Below are positions 1 through 5,774 of a stretch of DNA of 5,842 bases, in pieces. Location of the stretch: the NCBI GenBank assembly GCA_910579055.1, contig CAJTSU010000058.1:13459-19300 (forward strand), written 5' to 3'. The first letter of the stretch is position 1. Each line of letters opens with the position of its first letter. The position numbers and the translations under genes were made by a program. This DNA is from an uncultured Mailhella sp. Its GTDB lineage: Bacteria; Desulfobacterota; Desulfovibrionia; Desulfovibrionales; Desulfovibrionaceae. Below the pieces are notes generated by a model that had not been told where the DNA came from, made no database searches, and saw only the letters and a list, made by a program, of their open reading frames with translations.

Positions 1-180
1 TGTCCGTCTCTGGCGCGTCATACCGCCTTTCGGGAAGAGTTTCTCAATGCGCCTGGCCGACATCGCTCTCTGCTGGAAGGTGTGCGAATATGGCTCAATA
101 CAGACCAGAACAGCGGATTATGGGGCGCGGCTCTTGCGGGGCTGCGTTCCTGCGGGGCAGCCTCAGGTGAATTGCGGTGA
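1..180 (+). CDS. glk: Glucokinase-like protein, C-terminal fragment
   Basis: This is the 3' end of a gene that enters from the left edge. Frame 1 is open from base 1 to a TGA at 178-180 and gives 59 residues. Near its middle it reads PSLARHTAFREEFLNAPGR, then about 10 residues on VRIWLNTDQNSGLWGAALAG. This follows the C-terminal pattern of bacterial Glk-type glucokinases (F-x-x-x-F-x-x-x-GR, then a short hydrophobic strand corresponding to IPVYLI, then N-x-GL-x-GAA). Glk phosphorylates glucose to glucose-6-phosphate with ATP in the cytoplasm. The ATP-binding and catalytic parts lie outside the window, so the call rests on the tail alone. A distant ROK-family sugar kinase is the main alternative. 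It is transcribed away from the left edge, convergent with tupA. Confidence 0.68.
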   Translation, partial: CPSLARHTAFREEFLNAPGRHRSLLEGVRIWLNTDQNSGLWGAALAGLRSCGAASGELR

Positions 181-446
181 CGCCGGGCTGCGGAATATGG
201 GCGGCGGAGTCTCGTTCCGCGGAATATCAGTCGTTTTCCGGATTGCGAGGGGAACAAGCGGGGGAGGAAAAATGCGAGAGGCGCTTGACCTGCCCGGTAT
301 GGAGATTGGCTGGTGAAGGCTGACAGGGTTCCCTGAAAGCCGGAAAGAGCGCTGGTATTCTCGTATCAACACTATTCTGGAACAGAGCCATTTTTTTATA
401 CATTATTCAAATTTGTTATGACTGACCTGCTCTCATCTGGAACCGA
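181..446. other. Intergenic stretch between the glucokinase-like gene and tupA
   Basis: No convincing gene was found. The first part holds the direct repeat GCGGAATAT (190-198 and 219-227). Two weak stems involve these repeats: GCGGAA 190-195 with TTCCGC 215-220, and CGGAA 220-224 with TTCCG 236-240. The second could be a poor terminator for the upstream gene. A 14-codon reading frame at 272-316 (starting MREALDLPG) has GGAGG at 263-267, four bases before its ATG; this may be chance. The segment then contains one copy of the 22-base repeat (368-389) and an AT-rich run (390-418). Confidence 0.5.
368..389 (+). repeat. 22-base interspersed repeat, copy 1
   Basis: This 22-base sequence starts AACACTATTC and ends GAACAGAGCC. 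It is identical to bases 2885-2906 on the same strand, and a 19/22 copy lies inverted at 5775-5796. Read on the minus strand it begins GGCTCTGTT, a style of start seen at the ends of several insertion sequences. No transposase gene lies next to it, and the sequences flanking the three copies do not match each other beyond a few bases. Confidence 0.8.
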
Positions 447-471
447 ACGGGCCGGTTTGTTTCCGGCCCGT
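447..471 (-). terminator. Strong GC-rich hairpin downstream of tupA
   Basis: A perfect 9-bp stem (ACGGGCCGG 447-455 with CCGGCCCGT 463-471) encloses a 7-base loop. It begins 14 bases past the tupA stop. On the minus strand the stem is followed by TTCGGTT rather than a clean T run, so it may act as a weak intrinsic terminator or a 3'-end stabiliser. The stem is equally present on the plus strand, where it also lacks a T tail. Its position argues that the tupA transcript ends here and does not run into tupB or tupC. Confidence 0.6.
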
Positions 472-484
472 GGGTAATCATAGA

Positions 485-1306
485 CTACTTGCCGGCATTG
501 GGGAAGAAGAGTTGTTTGCCTTCCAGCTTGTAGTTGGCAATGAGTTCCTGAGTATCGGGCTTGACCCACCAGTCTTCAAATTTCATGGCCAGCTCTTTCT
601 TGACGTTGGGGCACTGGGCGGGGTTCACAGTGATGACGCTATATTGATTGAATAATGCCTTATCGCCCTGCACCACGATTTCCAGAGGATTGGCGTCGCC
701 CTGCTTGTTGGCGAACGTGATCCAGGTACCGCGGTCAGTCATGGCATACGCGCCTTTTTCGGCGGCAATGGCCAAAGTTACCATCATGCCCTGCCCAGCG
801 GAAATATAAAAGGTTTCCTTGTCGGGATTGAGGCCGGCAGCTTTCCACAGCCCTATTTCCGCCTTATGGGTACCGGACTGATCACCGCGGCTCACAAAAC
901 CGGCTTTTGCATCATAAATAGTCTTCAGAGCTTCGGCGGTCGTTTTGCCGGAAACTTTGGCCGGGTCAGCTTTTGGGCCGACAATGACGAAATCGTTATA
1001 CATGATTTGACGCCGGTCAATGCCGTGCCCGGCGTTCACAAATTCAATTTCAGCCGCAGGCGCATGCACCAGCAACACATCAGCGTCGCAATTTTTGGCG
1101 ATTTCCAGAGCCTTGCCGGTACCTACAGCAACCCATTTGAGGTCAATACCGGTGTCCTTTTTAAAAACAGGATTAAGGAACTCCAGCAGGCCGGAATCCT
1201 GCGTGCTGGTGGTTGTCGCCATCATCAGCGTATCCGCGGCCTGTGCGGGCAGAACACAACAGGCGGCGAGCAGAGCGGCGAAAAGTGATTTACTGAGGCA
1301 ATTCAT
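485..1306 (-). CDS. tupA: Tungstate ABC transporter substrate-binding protein TupA
   Basis: This 273-residue periplasmic binding protein delivers tungstate to a TupBC ABC importer. The TupA signature TTTSTQDSGLL is at residues 31-41, just after the export signal. SRGDQSGTHKAE at about 139-150 and MTDRGTW at 189-195 are two further conserved blocks expected to line the oxyanion pocket. The N-terminus is a signal peptide with a Lys at residue 6, a hydrophobic core and a likely cleavage after AQA at residue 23. LAAC at 13-16 also fits a lipobox, so a lipoprotein form is possible. The ATG at 1306 is preceded by AGGAG with a 7-base spacer. Upstream, 57 bases away, lies tunR on the same strand, and no terminator with a T tail separates them, so co-transcription is likely. 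Permease and ATPase genes are not adjacent: a hairpin and non-coding DNA follow. The related molybdate binders (ModA, WtpA) lack this TTTST start, so tungstate specificity is well supported. Confidence 0.93.
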   Translation of the reverse strand: MNCLSKSLFAALLAACCVLPAQAADTLMMATTTSTQDSGLLEFLNPVFKKDTGIDLKWVAVGTGKALEIAKNCDADVLLVHAPAAEIEFVNAGHGIDRRQIMYNDFVIVGPKADPAKVSGKTTAEALKTIYDAKAGFVSRGDQSGTHKAEIGLWKAAGLNPDKETFYISAGQGMMVTLAIAAEKGAYAMTDRGTWITFANKQGDANPLEIVVQGDKALFNQYSVITVNPAQCPNVKKELAMKFEDWWVKPDTQELIANYKLEGKQLFFPNAGK

Positions 1307-1332
1307 AAATGTACTCCTGGTTGAAGATGTTA

Positions 1333-1355
1333 TCTTTCCCGTTATTAGGGAAAGA
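1333..1355 (-). promoter_or_regulatory. Inverted repeat between tunR and tupA, candidate TunR operator
   Basis: Two perfect 8-base arms, TCTTTCCC (1333-1340) and GGGAAAGA (1348-1355), are separated by 7 bases. The site sits 26 bases upstream of the tupA ATG and 8 bases past the tunR stop. Arms around a 6-8 base spacer are the layout of tyrosine-recombinase core sites, and the neighbouring regulator has that fold, so this is an attractive operator; that step is inference. In RNA the same sequence would form a stem-loop, so an attenuator or processing site is the alternative. There is no T run after it, so it is not a standard terminator. Confidence 0.5.
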
Positions 1356-1363
1356 CCTGGGGC

Positions 1364-2383
1364 TTAATCGAGGCAGAGGCGCACGGCCCGTGAGGGGAAA
1401 AAGGCATAGATTTTTTTATGCTCACGCGGTTTGAGTTTTTCCAGAGCCGTGGTTTCTTGTGTGGAGCACAGCTTGTTGCCGTCCGCAAGTTCCACACAGA
1501 TAAAGCTTTCCACTTTTTCCTGATGCACAGATTGTACGGTGCCGCACACGCAGTTGCGCAGGCTACACGATATTTTTTCCGCTGCAAGAGAGACGTGATC
1601 TGGATCGACCATGGCCGTCACCACCTGGTTCAGGCGAAGTTCCATGCGCATGAACTGCTTGATGGGGCATAATGCTGTAATCCGTACATCGGAAAAGGTG
1701 GTGACCTCTACGCTGACCATGCGCATTCCCATGCTGATATCGGTGACAATACCGAGAAAGGAATTACTGCCGCTCTCCGGTATAGACTGATTGCGTGAGA
1801 CAATACCGGCACGCACGATACGTTTGGCCTCTCCGCCTGCGAATTCAAGAAATGCAGCTATTTGAGAGGCTTTCTGTTGACCGAGAAACTTCTGTACAAG
1901 GTTGAGCGGAACATGCAGTTCCAGAAGTTCCAGACCGCGGGAGTATCGAATGGCCCGAGGGCCGGCCAAATTGCTGCCAATCCCTAAGGGCTGGGCCACA
2001 GCATAGAATTTTTTGCGCACAAAACCTTGATCGAAACGCAGAAATCCAGTTCCCATCTGTTCAGCTTCCGGCAGGCTTAGAATACGTCTGACATGCTTCA
2101 TGCAGGAAATGGGCAGCAGCACATCTCTGGCATTGGGACCCGGAACATGCAACATGCCGGTTATCGTGTCGACGGCGAGGTAAGCGTTCAAGTCCAGGAC
2201 TTCACCCAGGCGCAGACCGCCATAGCGAATCAGCAGAAAAAGCAGATGAAGTCTGGAGCGAACAATTTTCCTCGCCGGGGTTGTGGCTTCGGATTCCCAC
2301 CCTTCCCAGCGCAAAGTAAGCTGTTCAAGTTTATCCCGCGTGAGATGATTTGGCTGCATGTTATGCTGATCCGCTACGTTCAA
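1364..2383 (-). CDS. tunR: TunR-type tungstate-responsive regulator: inactive tyrosine-recombinase domain plus two TOBE domains
   Basis: This 339-residue cytoplasmic regulator joins two modules. Residues about 45-185 resemble the catalytic core of phage integrase/XerD recombinases: GLRLGEVLDL at 56-65 holds the first conserved Arg (R58), and GPRAIRYSRG at 141-150 holds the second (R146). The rest of the active site is missing. The HxLRH histidine is R143, the LGH histidine is Q169, no lysine lies in the 71-91 hairpin, and the Tyr nucleophile position is F178. It should bind DNA but not cut it. Residues about 207-268 and 275-338 are two TOBE/Mop oxyanion-binding domains (note RNCVCGTVQSV at 276-286). 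Regulators of this build (TunR) are known in Desulfovibrio as tungstate-responsive and lie beside tungstate or molybdate uptake genes. Here tupA follows on the same strand. The start is TTG at 2383 with a weak GAG-type ribosome site; ATG at 2359 (residue 9) is the alternative. The frame stays open upstream to 2446, but it has no usual start codon there and the predicted transcript begins near 2407. Confidence 0.86.
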   Translation of the reverse strand: MNVADQHNMQPNHLTRDKLEQLTLRWEGWESEATTPARKIVRSRLHLLFLLIRYGGLRLGEVLDLNAYLAVDTITGMLHVPGPNARDVLLPISCMKHVRRILSLPEAEQMGTGFLRFDQGFVRKKFYAVAQPLGIGSNLAGPRAIRYSRGLELLELHVPLNLVQKFLGQQKASQIAAFLEFAGGEAKRIVRAGIVSRNQSIPESGSNSFLGIVTDISMGMRMVSVEVTTFSDVRITALCPIKQFMRMELRLNQVVTAMVDPDHVSLAAEKISCSLRNCVCGTVQSVHQEKVESFICVELADGNKLCSTQETTALEKLKPREHKKIYAFFPSRAVRLCLD

Positions 2384-2413
2384 GATGTTTCGCTCTTTTG
2401 GGACGGTGTACTG

Positions 2414-2442
2414 AACATACTCCAGAAGACGATTATTGTCAC
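2414..2442 (-). promoter_or_regulatory. Predicted sigma-70 promoter of tunR
   Basis: On the minus strand GTGACA (2437-2442) and TATGTT (2414-2419) are separated by exactly 17 bases. The first is one base from the TTGACA consensus; the second matches four of six in TATAAT. Transcription would start near 2407, leaving about 24 bases before the TTG start of tunR. This spacing supports starting tunR at 2383 or 2359 and not further upstream. Confidence 0.5.
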
Positions 2443-2482
2443 GCTTTTAGAAAAAAAAGAGCTTTTTGGTTCTCATATTTTG

Positions 2483-2606
2483 TAATATTAAATATTTCGG
2501 ATTGATATTCGTCAGAATCAAGTCTGAAGCTGTGGGATGGTGGGTATAAACGCAATAAAACAATGCTTTTGACGAAGCTGTCTTAAATACGAAATATTCA
2601 ATATTA
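2483..2606. repeat. Pair of AT-rich palindromes in inverted arrangement upstream of tunR
   Basis: The 17 bases at 2483-2499 match the reverse complement of 2590-2606 at 16 positions. Each arm contains a 13-base palindrome AATATT-N-AATATT (2484-2496 and 2593-2605), and CG marks the inner side of each. In a minus-strand RNA the one mismatch becomes a G-U pair, so the arms could form a full 17-bp stem around about 90 bases. Possible roles are a two-site operator upstream of the tunR promoter, or the ends of a 124-base miniature element. The low complexity of the AT-rich arms weakens the case somewhat. Confidence 0.55.
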
Positions 2607-2615
2607 TATAGGCTG

Positions 2616-2640
2616 GAAGCGTCCTGAACCGGAACGCTTC
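2616..2640 (+). terminator. Plus-strand hairpin with short T tail, no gene before it
   Basis: GAAGCGT (2616-2622) pairs with ACGCTTC (2634-2640). CC 2623-2624 can also pair with GG 2631-2632, leaving a bulged A. TTTATC follows on the plus strand; the minus strand has no T tail. It looks like a modest intrinsic terminator facing right, but no plus-strand gene precedes it. TATAAA at 2545-2550 could be a -10 box for a short transcript of roughly 90 bases that ends here; no good -35 box accompanies it. Confidence 0.35.
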
Positions 2641-2789
2641 TTTATCAGTTGTTATAAAAAGACAAGTAAAAATATGCAGGAAATGTTAAGTGTGCAGGCT
2701 CCCTGTTCCGCCCGACAGGGTGATGAATGGCTCTCTTCTGTGCGTGTATTGCCGGTGCGGCACGGAGTAAACATTGAGGAACCACGCAT
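2641..2789. other. Non-coding stretch downstream of the YbjJ-like gene
   Basis: Nothing convincing was found. A plus-strand frame at 2674-2886 (70 codons, starting MQEMLSVQAP) is open but has no ribosome site at its first ATG, resembles no family I recognise, and overlaps a likely minus-strand terminator. Its stop falls on the first bases of the repeat at 2885-2906. I do not call it a gene. Confidence 0.4.
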
Positions 2790-2828
2790 AAAAAAAGCTA
2801 AGACCGCCTGCTGTGGCTACGCCGGTCT
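2790..2828 (-). terminator. Intrinsic terminator of the YbjJ-like gene
   Basis: On the minus strand AGACCG (from 2823-2828) pairs with CGGTCT (from 2801-2806) around a 16-base loop. After TAGC comes a run of seven T (2790-2796). It begins about 60 bases past the stop of the MFS gene at 2889 and is oriented to end its transcript. The stem is only 6 bp and the loop is long, so strength is uncertain. Confidence 0.55.
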
Positions 2829-2884
2829 GACCTGGAGTGCACAGCTTCCCGTGGCTTTGATTATGGCGGCGCACCGGGCCGCGT

Positions 2885-2906
2885 AACACTATTCTGGAAC
2901 AGAGCC
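2885..2906 (+). repeat. 22-base interspersed repeat, copy 2
   Basis: It is identical over 22 bases to copy 1 at 368-389 and in the same orientation. It overlaps the 3' end of the MFS gene. Read on the minus strand, GGC TCT GTT CCA GAA TAG gives the last five residues GSVPE and the stop, so the repeat supplies the end of that reading frame. The third copy at 5775-5796 is inverted relative to this one, and together they bracket both MFS genes. Confidence 0.8.
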
Positions 2907-4082
2907 TTTCGGTTTGATGATGCGCGCCCCGATGATGAGGCAGATACAGCAGGCCAGGGCAAGAAAGAGCGCATTGTTGAGACTGCCGAGATACTCGGAC
3001 AGCAGGCCGATGCAGGGCGGAGCGAAAAGCAGGCCGCCAAAGCCTAGCGAAGTAACGATTGCCACGGCGTTGGTGGGGGAAATGTCTGTGCGCTTGCCCG
3101 CTGCACTGAACAGAATAGGCACAATGGCGGAAAGCCCCATGCCCATGCAGGCGAACCCGGCGAGGCAGAGCAGAGGCCAGGGCGAAAAAACGGCAATGGC
3201 CATACCTGTGGTGGCAATCACGGCGAGGATGCGCATCAGGGTATGATCTCCCATGCGTTCCCGCAGGCGATCCCCGTACAGCCTGGCGATGACCATGGTT
3301 GTGGAGAAAGCCGCATAGGAAAGAGCGGCCACCTGCTCACTTGCGCCCTTGGAGTCGAACAGCAGTACGGGCCCCCAGTCTCCTACAGCGCCTTCGGCAG
3401 TATAGGAACATGCGGCAAGCAATCCCATGATGATGACCGCCGCAGGAGGAAAACCGGCGTTTTTTGCAGGGCGTTTTTCAGGGGAAATTTGTTTTGTGGA
3501 CGTTTCCTGGGGCATATCGTCCAGCAGGCGGGACGCGGCAAACGGATAGAGACACAGGAAAAAGCCTGCAAGCAGGCAAAAATGCTCGAAAGGGCCAACG
3601 CCAAAGCCTGCCATGACTGCGCCGCTTATGGCGCCTATAAGGCCCCCTGCGCTGTACATGGCGTGCAGGCCGGACATGCGAGGTCTGCCTTCGGCTTTTT
3701 CCACCAGTGTGCCCTGGGTACCCATGGCGACCTGGGCGCAACCCGTGGCGATGCCCAGGCAGAAGAACGCCGCGCTCAGCCCGGCGAAGCTGCGCGGTAT
3801 CCCCAGCAGAGGAATACAGAGCAGCAGCGCGAAACCGCTAAGGTTTTGTACCAGACGGCTGCTCCATCTCACCTGCGCCCACCCCGCAAGCGCAAAGGCA
3901 ATCACGCCTCCGGCGCCGACGCAGAGCAGGGCAAGCCCCAGACTGCCGTCGTCAAGACCGGTATTGGTCTTGATGGCCGGGACTCGGGACATGACTGTAC
4001 CGTAGGCTATGCCCACAATGGTGAAAAAGTACGCGCAGGCCCAGCGGGAAACTGTGTGGTTGTGAGGAAGAAAGGCGAACAT
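2889..4082 (-). CDS. MFS transporter, YbjJ-like
   Basis: This is a 397-residue inner-membrane protein with about 12 predicted membrane spans in two halves (about 14-185 and 213-388), joined by a charged loop at about 186-212. It resembles E. coli YbjJ in several places. SRVPAIK at 32-38 matches the TRTPAIR region after the first span, SGLHAMYSAGGLIGA at 137-151 matches HGFYSLGTLAGA, and TAEGAVGDW at 228-236 matches FAEGSANDW. Near the end, LGFGGLLFAPPCIGLLSEYLG (346-366, shown here only as the matching block) aligns with the last spans. The length is normal for the family. The substrate is unknown; sugar-like or small organic solutes are possible for this branch. ATG at 4082 has GGAG six bases upstream. 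The last five residues and the stop come from the 22-base repeat, beyond the final span, so the transporter core looks intact. A terminator follows at 2790-2828. Confidence 0.85.
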   Translation of the reverse strand: MFAFLPHNHTVSRWACAYFFTIVGIAYGTVMSRVPAIKTNTGLDDGSLGLALLCVGAGGVIAFALAGWAQVRWSSRLVQNLSGFALLLCIPLLGIPRSFAGLSAAFFCLGIATGCAQVAMGTQGTLVEKAEGRPRMSGLHAMYSAGGLIGAISGAVMAGFGVGPFEHFCLLAGFFLCLYPFAASRLLDDMPQETSTKQISPEKRPAKNAGFPPAAVIIMGLLAACSYTAEGAVGDWGPVLLFDSKGASEQVAALSYAAFSTTMVIARLYGDRLRERMGDHTLMRILAVIATTGMAIAVFSPWPLLCLAGFACMGMGLSAIVPILFSAAGKRTDISPTNAVAIVTSLGFGGLLFAPPCIGLLSEYLGSLNNALFLALACCICLIIGARIIKPKGSVPE

Positions 4083-4120
4083 CGGTAACTCCGTTGCTGT
4101 ATGGTACGTTGTGCGTCCAA

Positions 4121-4153
4121 CCGCTTTTAGGAAGCGGGTGCATTGAAGTCAAT
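4121..4153 (-). promoter_or_regulatory. Predicted promoter of the YbjJ-like gene with overlapping dyads
   Basis: On the minus strand TTGACT (4147-4152) and TAAAAG (4124-4129) are separated by 17 bases, which predicts a start near 4117 and a leader of about 35 bases. Two dyads cover the boxes. ATTGA-N2-TCAAT (4142-4153) includes the -35 box, and CCGCTT-N5-AAGCGG (4121-4137) includes the -10 box. The second would suit a repressor that blocks polymerase, or form a small hairpin at the start of the mRNA. No regulator gene is adjacent. Confidence 0.5.
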
Positions 4154-4155
4154 AC

Positions 4156-4558
4156 ATGAATGCGAGAAATGACACAGCCGCATATGCGGCATTTTTGAAA
4201 CAGTTTCCGGCGAATTTGCATGTTCAAAAAAGAGCTCATGAATGCCTTCAGGGAAGGCTCTCATTTGTCCTGTTTTTGTGGCAGGAAGCAACAATATTTC
4301 CACAAGTATCCCCGGCTCTTTGAACTTCCATCTGGCCGCTCGCGTTGGGCATGGTGGTAGCGTCGCAAACGAATTACGGCACGTCACCGGCGGAGGATTC
4401 CTTACTGGAGACGCAATTTTTGCCTGAAGAGGAACGGGAGGAAGCTTTCGGCCTGCCTCTCCAGGATGCGGAACGCGCTTTTTGTCACGCTCTTTTACCG
4501 TAATCTTGAAGAAAACGCGGTACGGCGGGTAAGGGCATTTCTGGCTCGTCAGGAGTGA
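4156..4558 (+). pseudogene. Possible decayed gene of unknown function between the two MFS genes
   Basis: One plus-strand frame reads from ATG 4156 for 55 codons (starting MNARNDTAAY) to TGA at 4321-4323. It reopens at once and continues to TAA at 4501-4503, with stretches such as FLPEEEREEAFGLPLQDAER. If one T of the TTTT run at 4493-4496 is dropped, it runs on through YRNLEENAVRRVRAFLARQE to TGA at 4556-4558. The later part looks like a charged amphipathic helical protein, which suggests a real ancestor of about 130 residues carrying one stop and one frameshift. I recognise no family. Against it: no clear ribosome site, other frames here are also open, and the start lies beside the minus-strand promoter. 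The end overlaps the stop of the downstream MFS gene on the opposite strand. Confidence 0.3.
4177..4190. promoter_or_regulatory. Perfect 14-base palindrome GCCGCATATGCGGC
   Basis: A fully symmetric 14-base sequence lies 24 bases upstream of the predicted -35 box of the YbjJ-like gene, a usual place for an activator or remote operator. On the plus strand it is followed by ATTTTTG, so as RNA it could also be a short terminator (5-bp stem, ATAT loop). No second copy was seen in the window. Confidence 0.4.
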
Positions 4559-5754
4559 GTTTTGCCTTTTCCGTCTTTAAGATGAGTAAGGGCAAGGGCA
4601 CATTGCAACGCAAGAAACAGCCCGCTCAATACAAAAATGGCTTGGTACGAACCGCCGCAGGCAAGAATCATACCACCGATGATGGGACCTGTCGTCTGCG
4701 ACATGCGCATAAAGGTATTGCTCGCGGCTATGGCCGCAGTGCGGGCTGTGCCTTCGCCGAGATTGGACATCACATAGCTGAGCGAAGGCTGGGTGACTCC
4801 GTCATTCATAGCGCAAATAAGCAGGGGGAAAAGCAGCATCCACAGGGAAGGCAGACAGGGCATGACTAACATGCCAAGCGCAGCAAGAAGCGCGATGCCT
4901 CCCACAAGTTGGCCGATACGCAATTTGCGGTTCCAGGACATGAGCATAGAACCCGCAGGCATTCCACACATTCCCAGCGCATAGATTAGTCCAATATCCC
5001 CGGCCGTCGCATGGAAGCGCAAATCGGCATACAGGGGGTAGAAAGTCATAATTGTGCCCATGGTCACAAAAACATTACAAAAAGAAATGGCGAACACATA
5101 CAGGGCCTGTCTGCTTTTTACAATCTCCAGTGCTTGAACAAGATAGGTTCTGAGCGGTGGCACAGGGGCCTTGGGTGTGGAAGGCATTAAAAGGGTAGCG
5201 GCAAGCAGGGGCAAATTGCTCAATGCGGGGATGAAAAATGCATAGCGCCATCCGGCGACTTCAGCGAGCCTTCCCGTCAGGATGGGGAATACCAGGACGC
5301 CCACACTCAGTACTGCGAATGACCTGCCCATATATTTGCCCCGTTCCGGGCCGCTGAACAGATCGCCCATCAGGCTCGTATTGAACAGGGAAAGAGAGGC
5401 TCCTCCCACGCCCTGCACCAGACGCCAGAAAATGAGTTCAACCAAACTGTCCGCCAGACCGCAGCAGAATGTGCCGAGCGTAAAGAAAAACACACAGGGG
5501 GCAAGCAGCTTTTTTACAGGAACGCGATCTGCCAGAATACCGTAAATCGGCGTCATGAACATGCAGGGAAGGGCGAAAGCAAAATTAATCAGCGCGGCGG
5601 CAGAGTCAGTTATGGTCAGGTGCGCTTTGATGAGCGGCAAGACGGGCATAACGGCAGGCACAGGATACGATGCGGCGAAGGAAACCGCATATACAATCCA
5701 GTGGGCGGGGAAAGCTCTTCGGGCTGAGCCGTGGGGTGCAAGAGGAAACGACAT
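4549..5754 (-). CDS. MFS drug:H+ antiporter, DHA1 (Bcr/CflA-like)
   Basis: This is a 401-residue inner-membrane protein with about 12 predicted spans and a short central loop at about 191-205. MFS motif A is clear at YGILADRVPVKKLL (71-84, with D76, R77, K81 and K82). Motif B is RLVQGVGGAS at 111-120. The antiporter motif C region in the fifth span is partial: G152, P157 and G161 are kept, but the GP-x-x-GG core reads FPILTG. These features place it with proton-driven exporters of the 12-span DHA1 type; the exported compound cannot be told from sequence. ATG at 5754 has AAGGA seven bases upstream. The frame remains open further upstream to the window edge, but no better start is seen. No convincing terminator follows the stop. 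It shares strand with the YbjJ-like gene 466 bases downstream, which has its own predicted promoter, so the two are probably separate units. Confidence 0.85.
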   Translation of the reverse strand: MSFPLAPHGSARRAFPAHWIVYAVSFAASYPVPAVMPVLPLIKAHLTITDSAAALINFAFALPCMFMTPIYGILADRVPVKKLLAPCVFFFTLGTFCCGLADSLVELIFWRLVQGVGGASLSLFNTSLMGDLFSGPERGKYMGRSFAVLSVGVLVFPILTGRLAEVAGWRYAFFIPALSNLPLLAATLLMPSTPKAPVPPLRTYLVQALEIVKSRQALYVFAISFCNVFVTMGTIMTFYPLYADLRFHATAGDIGLIYALGMCGMPAGSMLMSWNRKLRIGQLVGGIALLAALGMLVMPCLPSLWMLLFPLLICAMNDGVTQPSLSYVMSNLGEGTARTAAIAASNTFMRMSQTTGPIIGGMILACGGSYQAIFVLSGLFLALQCALALTHLKDGKGKTHS

Positions 5755-5774
5755 GAAAACATCCTTCGCTCGGA

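Noticed and set aside
47..316. 89-codon plus-strand frame at the left edge
   Set aside because: It overlaps the glucokinase-like fragment in another frame; the frame open from base 1 has the family pattern, this one does not.
866..1367. Plus-strand frames of 140 and 115 codons opposite tupA
   Set aside because: Antisense shadows of a well-supported tupA gene.
1364..2383. Active phage integrase marking a prophage or genomic island
   Set aside because: The catalytic Tyr and His positions are replaced, two TOBE domains are fused, and no phage genes or tRNA attachment site are present.
2674..2886. 70-codon plus-strand frame upstream of repeat copy 2
   Set aside because: No ribosome site at its first ATG, no recognised family, and it runs through the likely minus-strand terminator of the YbjJ-like gene.
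3243..4088. 281-codon plus-strand frame opposite the YbjJ-like gene
   Set aside because: It is a long antisense shadow: the minus-strand product is a full MFS protein with membrane spans and a ribosome site, and this frame has low-complexity, non-family sequence.
4127..4387. 86-codon minus-strand frame upstream of the YbjJ-like gene
   Set aside because: No recognisable domain, no ribosome site, and it covers the predicted promoter and palindromes of the downstream gene.
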